The notes under the pieces: model-generated
Database searches by the model: none
What the model was told of the DNA's origin: nothing
What the model saw: the letters and a program-made list of their open reading frames with translations, nothing else
Made by a program: the position numbers and the translations under genes
Shown here: positions 61,812 through 64,000 of the stretch, piece after piece
How positions within the stretch are numbered: position 1 is the stretch's first letter
How the letters are laid out: every line of letters starts with the position of its first letter
NCBI RefSeq assembly: GCF_035982055.1
Contig: NZ_CP108427.1
Location: 2,728,001-2,792,000, forward strand
Reading direction: 5' to 3'
Length of the DNA stretch: 64,000 nucleotides
Source of the DNA: Streptomyces sp. NBC_01288
Lineage (GTDB): Bacteria; Actinomycetota; Actinomycetes; Streptomycetales; Streptomycetaceae

Positions 61812-63341
61812 TCATTTCACCGGTGCCTGCGACTTCCAGTCCGGGTGACCCGGCATCGGCGGGGTCTTCTCGCCGTAGAGCCAGCCCTGGAAGAAGTCGC
61901 TCAGGTCGCGGCCGGAGATCGCGGAGGCGAGTTCCTCGAAGTCGGCGGTGGTGGCCGTGCCGTCCCGGTGAACGTTTACCCAGGTGCGCTCCAGGCGTTC
62001 GAAGGCCGGGCGGCCGATCTCCTGGCGCAGGGCGTAGAGGGCGAGGGCGGCGCCGTCGTAGACGTTGGGGCGGAAGATGCTGATCTTCTGTCCGGGCGCG
62101 GGCGCCTTGGGGAGTGCGGGCGGTCCGCCGGCGGCGCGCCAGCCGTCGGAGGCCGCGTAGGCCGCCTTCATGCGTGTCTCCATCGGCCTGTGCGCCTTCT
62201 CTTGGGCGTACAGCTCCTCGTACCAGGTGGCGTGTCCCTCGTTGAGCCACAGGTCGGACCAGGTGCGGGGGCTGACGCTGTCGCCGAACCACTGGTGAGA
62301 CAGCTCGTGCACCATGATCGACTCGACGTACCACTTGGGGTAGGCGGGCTCGGTGAAGAGATCTCTCTCGAAGAGAGAGATCGTCTGTGTCTCCAGTTCG
62401 AAGCCGGTGGACGCGTCGGCCATGAGCAGCCCGTACGTCTCGAAGGGGTACCGGCCGACCTTGCTCTCCATCCAGGCGATCTGGTCGGGGGTCTTCTTGA
62501 GCCACGGTTCGAGCTGCTTGGCGTCCTTGGCGGGGACGACGTCCCGCATCGGCAGGTCGTGCGGCCCGGTGCGGTGCAGCACGGCGGAGCGGCCGATGGA
62601 CACCTGGGCGAGTTCGGTGGCCATCGGGTGCTGGGTGCGGTACGTCCAGGTGGTGTTCCCGCCGACCTTGTCGACGCCCGCCGGCAGTCCGTTGGCGACG
62701 GCCGTGTAGGCGTTGGGGGCGGTGACCCTGATGGTGAACATCGCCTTGTCGGAGGGATGGTCGTTGCACGGGAACACCAGGTGCGCGGCGTCGGCCTGGT
62801 TGGCCATCGCGAGCCCGTCCTTGGTGCGCACCCAGCCGCCGTCCTGGCCCTTGGCCGACACCGGATCACTGGTGTGCCGCACGGTGATCCGCGTCCAACT
62901 CCCCTCGGAAATCGGCCTCTCCGGAGTCACGACCAGATCCTCGCCGGCACTGGCGAAGGTCGCGGGCCGCCCGTCGACCTCGACCGAGTCCACGGTGCCG
63001 TGCGCGAAGTCGAGGTTGATCCGGTCCAGCGTCTCGGTCGTCCACGCGTCGATGGTGGTGACGGCCTGGAGCGGCTTGGTGTTGCTGCCGGGATATGTGA
63101 ACGAGAGGTCGTACGACGCCACGTCGTAGCCCGGGTTGCCCAGCGTCGGGAAGAGACGGTCACCGACGCCCAGGGGCGTGGGCGGCGCACTCGCGGCGAC
63201 GAGGCAGACGGACACGGCAGAGGCGAGCAGCGCCGCCTTCAGCCGTCGGGAGTTCCTGGTGCGCGACCGGGGAGCCGGATCACCGGAGCCGGTGCGGGGG
63301 ATGCCGATGCCGGTCGTGCCGGTGCAAGGGGTGAGCAGCAT
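61812..63341 (-). CDS. Secreted M1-family metallopeptidase
   Basis: 509 residues, ATG 63341. N-terminal basic region and hydrophobic segment (LKAALLASAVSVCLVAASAP, about 34-53) form a signal peptide. M1 zinc motif: H345, E346 and H349 in VHELSHQWFG, and E368 in LWLNEGHATW. The usual GAMEN motif is replaced by something like TGFELETQT, which is common in short secreted M1 enzymes. Cleaves amino acids or peptides from N-termini outside the cell. Lies upstream of hflX on the same strand, 168 bp away. Confidence 0.9.
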   Translation of the reverse strand: MLLTPCTGTTGIGIPRTGSGDPAPRSRTRNSRRLKAALLASAVSVCLVAASAPPTPLGVGDRLFPTLGNPGYDVASYDLSFTYPGSNTKPLQAVTTIDAWTTETLDRINLDFAHGTVDSVEVDGRPATFASAGEDLVVTPERPISEGSWTRITVRHTSDPVSAKGQDGGWVRTKDGLAMANQADAAHLVFPCNDHPSDKAMFTIRVTAPNAYTAVANGLPAGVDKVGGNTTWTYRTQHPMATELAQVSIGRSAVLHRTGPHDLPMRDVVPAKDAKQLEPWLKKTPDQIAWMESKVGRYPFETYGLLMADASTGFELETQTISLFERDLFTEPAYPKWYVESIMVHELSHQWFGDSVSPRTWSDLWLNEGHATWYEELYAQEKAHRPMETRMKAAYAASDGWRAAGGPPALPKAPAPGQKISIFRPNVYDGAALALYALRQEIGRPAFERLERTWVNVHRDGTATTADFEELASAISGRDLSDFFQGWLYGEKTPPMPGHPDWKSQAPVK

Positions 63342-64000
63342 GCACCACCGCTACCAGCGCACACGTACCCCACGGCGCCGACTCGCGCCCGGCCCACTCG
63401 AACGGGGTCCTCCTGGGGGCTTACGGGGCGCCGAACACACCGGGGCGTGCGGGCGGGCGCGGGCTTTCCGTGTGCTGGGGGGTGGCATGCCCGCGCGTGC
63501 CTCTTTCAGAGCGTCGGGGAGAGGCCTACGCGTGGTTTCAGGCGCCGGGGCACTCAAGTCAGCGCGTCTCAGCGGGCCGGGCCGTTTCGCGCCGGCGCCC
63601 GCCTCGGAGCCCCGGCCGTTCAGCGTCGGCACGTCCTTCCAGGGTGCCGGGGACACTCGAATCAGGCACGCCTCAACGGGGCGGACCGTTTCACGGCGGC
63701 GCATGTCTCCGAGGACCGGCCGCTCAGCGTCGGCGCGTGTCTGAGAGCTCCGGAGGACTTCACGGCGGACGAGCGTCGCAAAGCCCCCTCCGGGGGAGCT
63801 CATGACGGATGCGTATCTCAACGAGGCGGGGCGGACCAAGGCGGACGCGGGTCTCGGAAGTCCGGCCCACGGCTTCAGACGGGGCACACCTCAGAATCCC
63901 AGGGGCGGCTCAAGCTGAACGCACGCTCCAGGAGACCACGGTCTATCCAAACCGGGCGCGCACCTCAGCGGGCCGGTGGTGAGGCCGGCGCCCGGCTCGG
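63342..64000. other. Right-edge region without a convincing gene
   Basis: About 660 bp to the end of the window. Open frames here lack ribosome-binding sites and the usual codon pattern. A 23-bp near-repeat (CCGGCCGYTCAGCGTCGGCRCGT) occurs at about 63612 and 63716, and shorter related parts (GGACCGTTTCACGGCGGCGC, GGGCCGTTTCGCGCCGGCGC) lie between. The region may be a decayed gene or a repeat-bearing spacer. Confidence 0.4.

Noticed and set aside
63351..63887. 178-codon minus-strand frame at the right edge
   Set aside because: Low-complexity composition, no ribosome-binding site, no recognisable fold.
1..64000. tRNA genes, CRISPR arrays, insertion sequences or attachment sites
   Set aside because: No cloverleaf-like segments, regular spacer-repeat arrays, transposase genes or integrase genes were seen.

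Overview
The window is a high-GC actinobacterial chromosome segment, almost certainly Streptomyces. The signs are strong G/C bias at third codon positions, many GTG starts, a 513-residue HrdB-type principal sigma factor with a Lys/Ala-rich N-terminal region, a WhiH-like sporulation regulator, a class II NrdJ/NrdR pair next to lexA, and several Streptomyces-type DUF families. From memory, the order parC ... parE - hrdB - whiH ... rnhB ... nrdJ-nrdR-lexA ... hflX matches the conserved core around SCO5796-SCO5836 of S. coelicolor. I could not check this by alignment. I see no tRNA, rRNA, CRISPR array, insertion sequence or prophage.

Left part (1-22 kb). The 3' part of parC is followed by a CobW/ZNG-type metallochaperone GTPase with a Pro/Ser/Thr repeat leader, and by two small Streptomyces-type genes. 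Then comes a central-carbon block. It holds two divergent citrate synthases, one fused to an N-terminal helix-turn-helix, with three TTGAWTCAA motifs between them. It continues with a sucrase/ferredoxin-like gene under an iron box, a CitA/CitB-type two-component pair, an NMT1/SsuA-type ABC transporter, a second CitB-type regulator with no kinase, and an acetate symporter with its DUF485 partner. A LuxR-type two-component operon and parE end this part. parC and parE face each other about 17.6 kb apart.

Middle part (22-45 kb). A small DUF7455 gene and a secreted trypsin precede hrdB and whiH, the latter with a WhiG-like -10 element. Next are an ABC protein fused to its membrane domain, an NrtR-like NUDIX regulator, a glycogen-debranching-like protein, a DUF4192 protein with a long Gly/Ala repeat tail, and a RecQ helicase fused to a phosphoribosyltransferase-like domain. 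Then follow rnhB with an uncharacterised neighbour, a TetR/MFS efflux pair with twin palindromic operators, ADP-ribosylglycohydrolase with a histidine phosphatase, and DUF4937, TerD and DUF6215 genes.

Right part (46-64 kb). nrdR and nrdJ diverge from lexA across an intergenic region with two NrdR-box-like sites 31 bp apart and an SOS box. A DinG-type Fe-S helicase follows, with a five-copy 20-bp G-rich tandem repeat in its upstream region. Next come a two-gene NIS siderophore locus (acyltransferase and IucA/IucC synthetase) without amine-supplying genes, tandem paralogous lipoprotein serine proteases, hflX, an M1 aminopeptidase, and about 660 bp at the right edge without a convincing gene.

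The most interesting candidate for something under-described is the divergent pair of citrate synthases. One carries its own DNA-binding domain, and the gap between them holds a phased operator array, which suggests a citrate synthase that also acts as a transcription factor.
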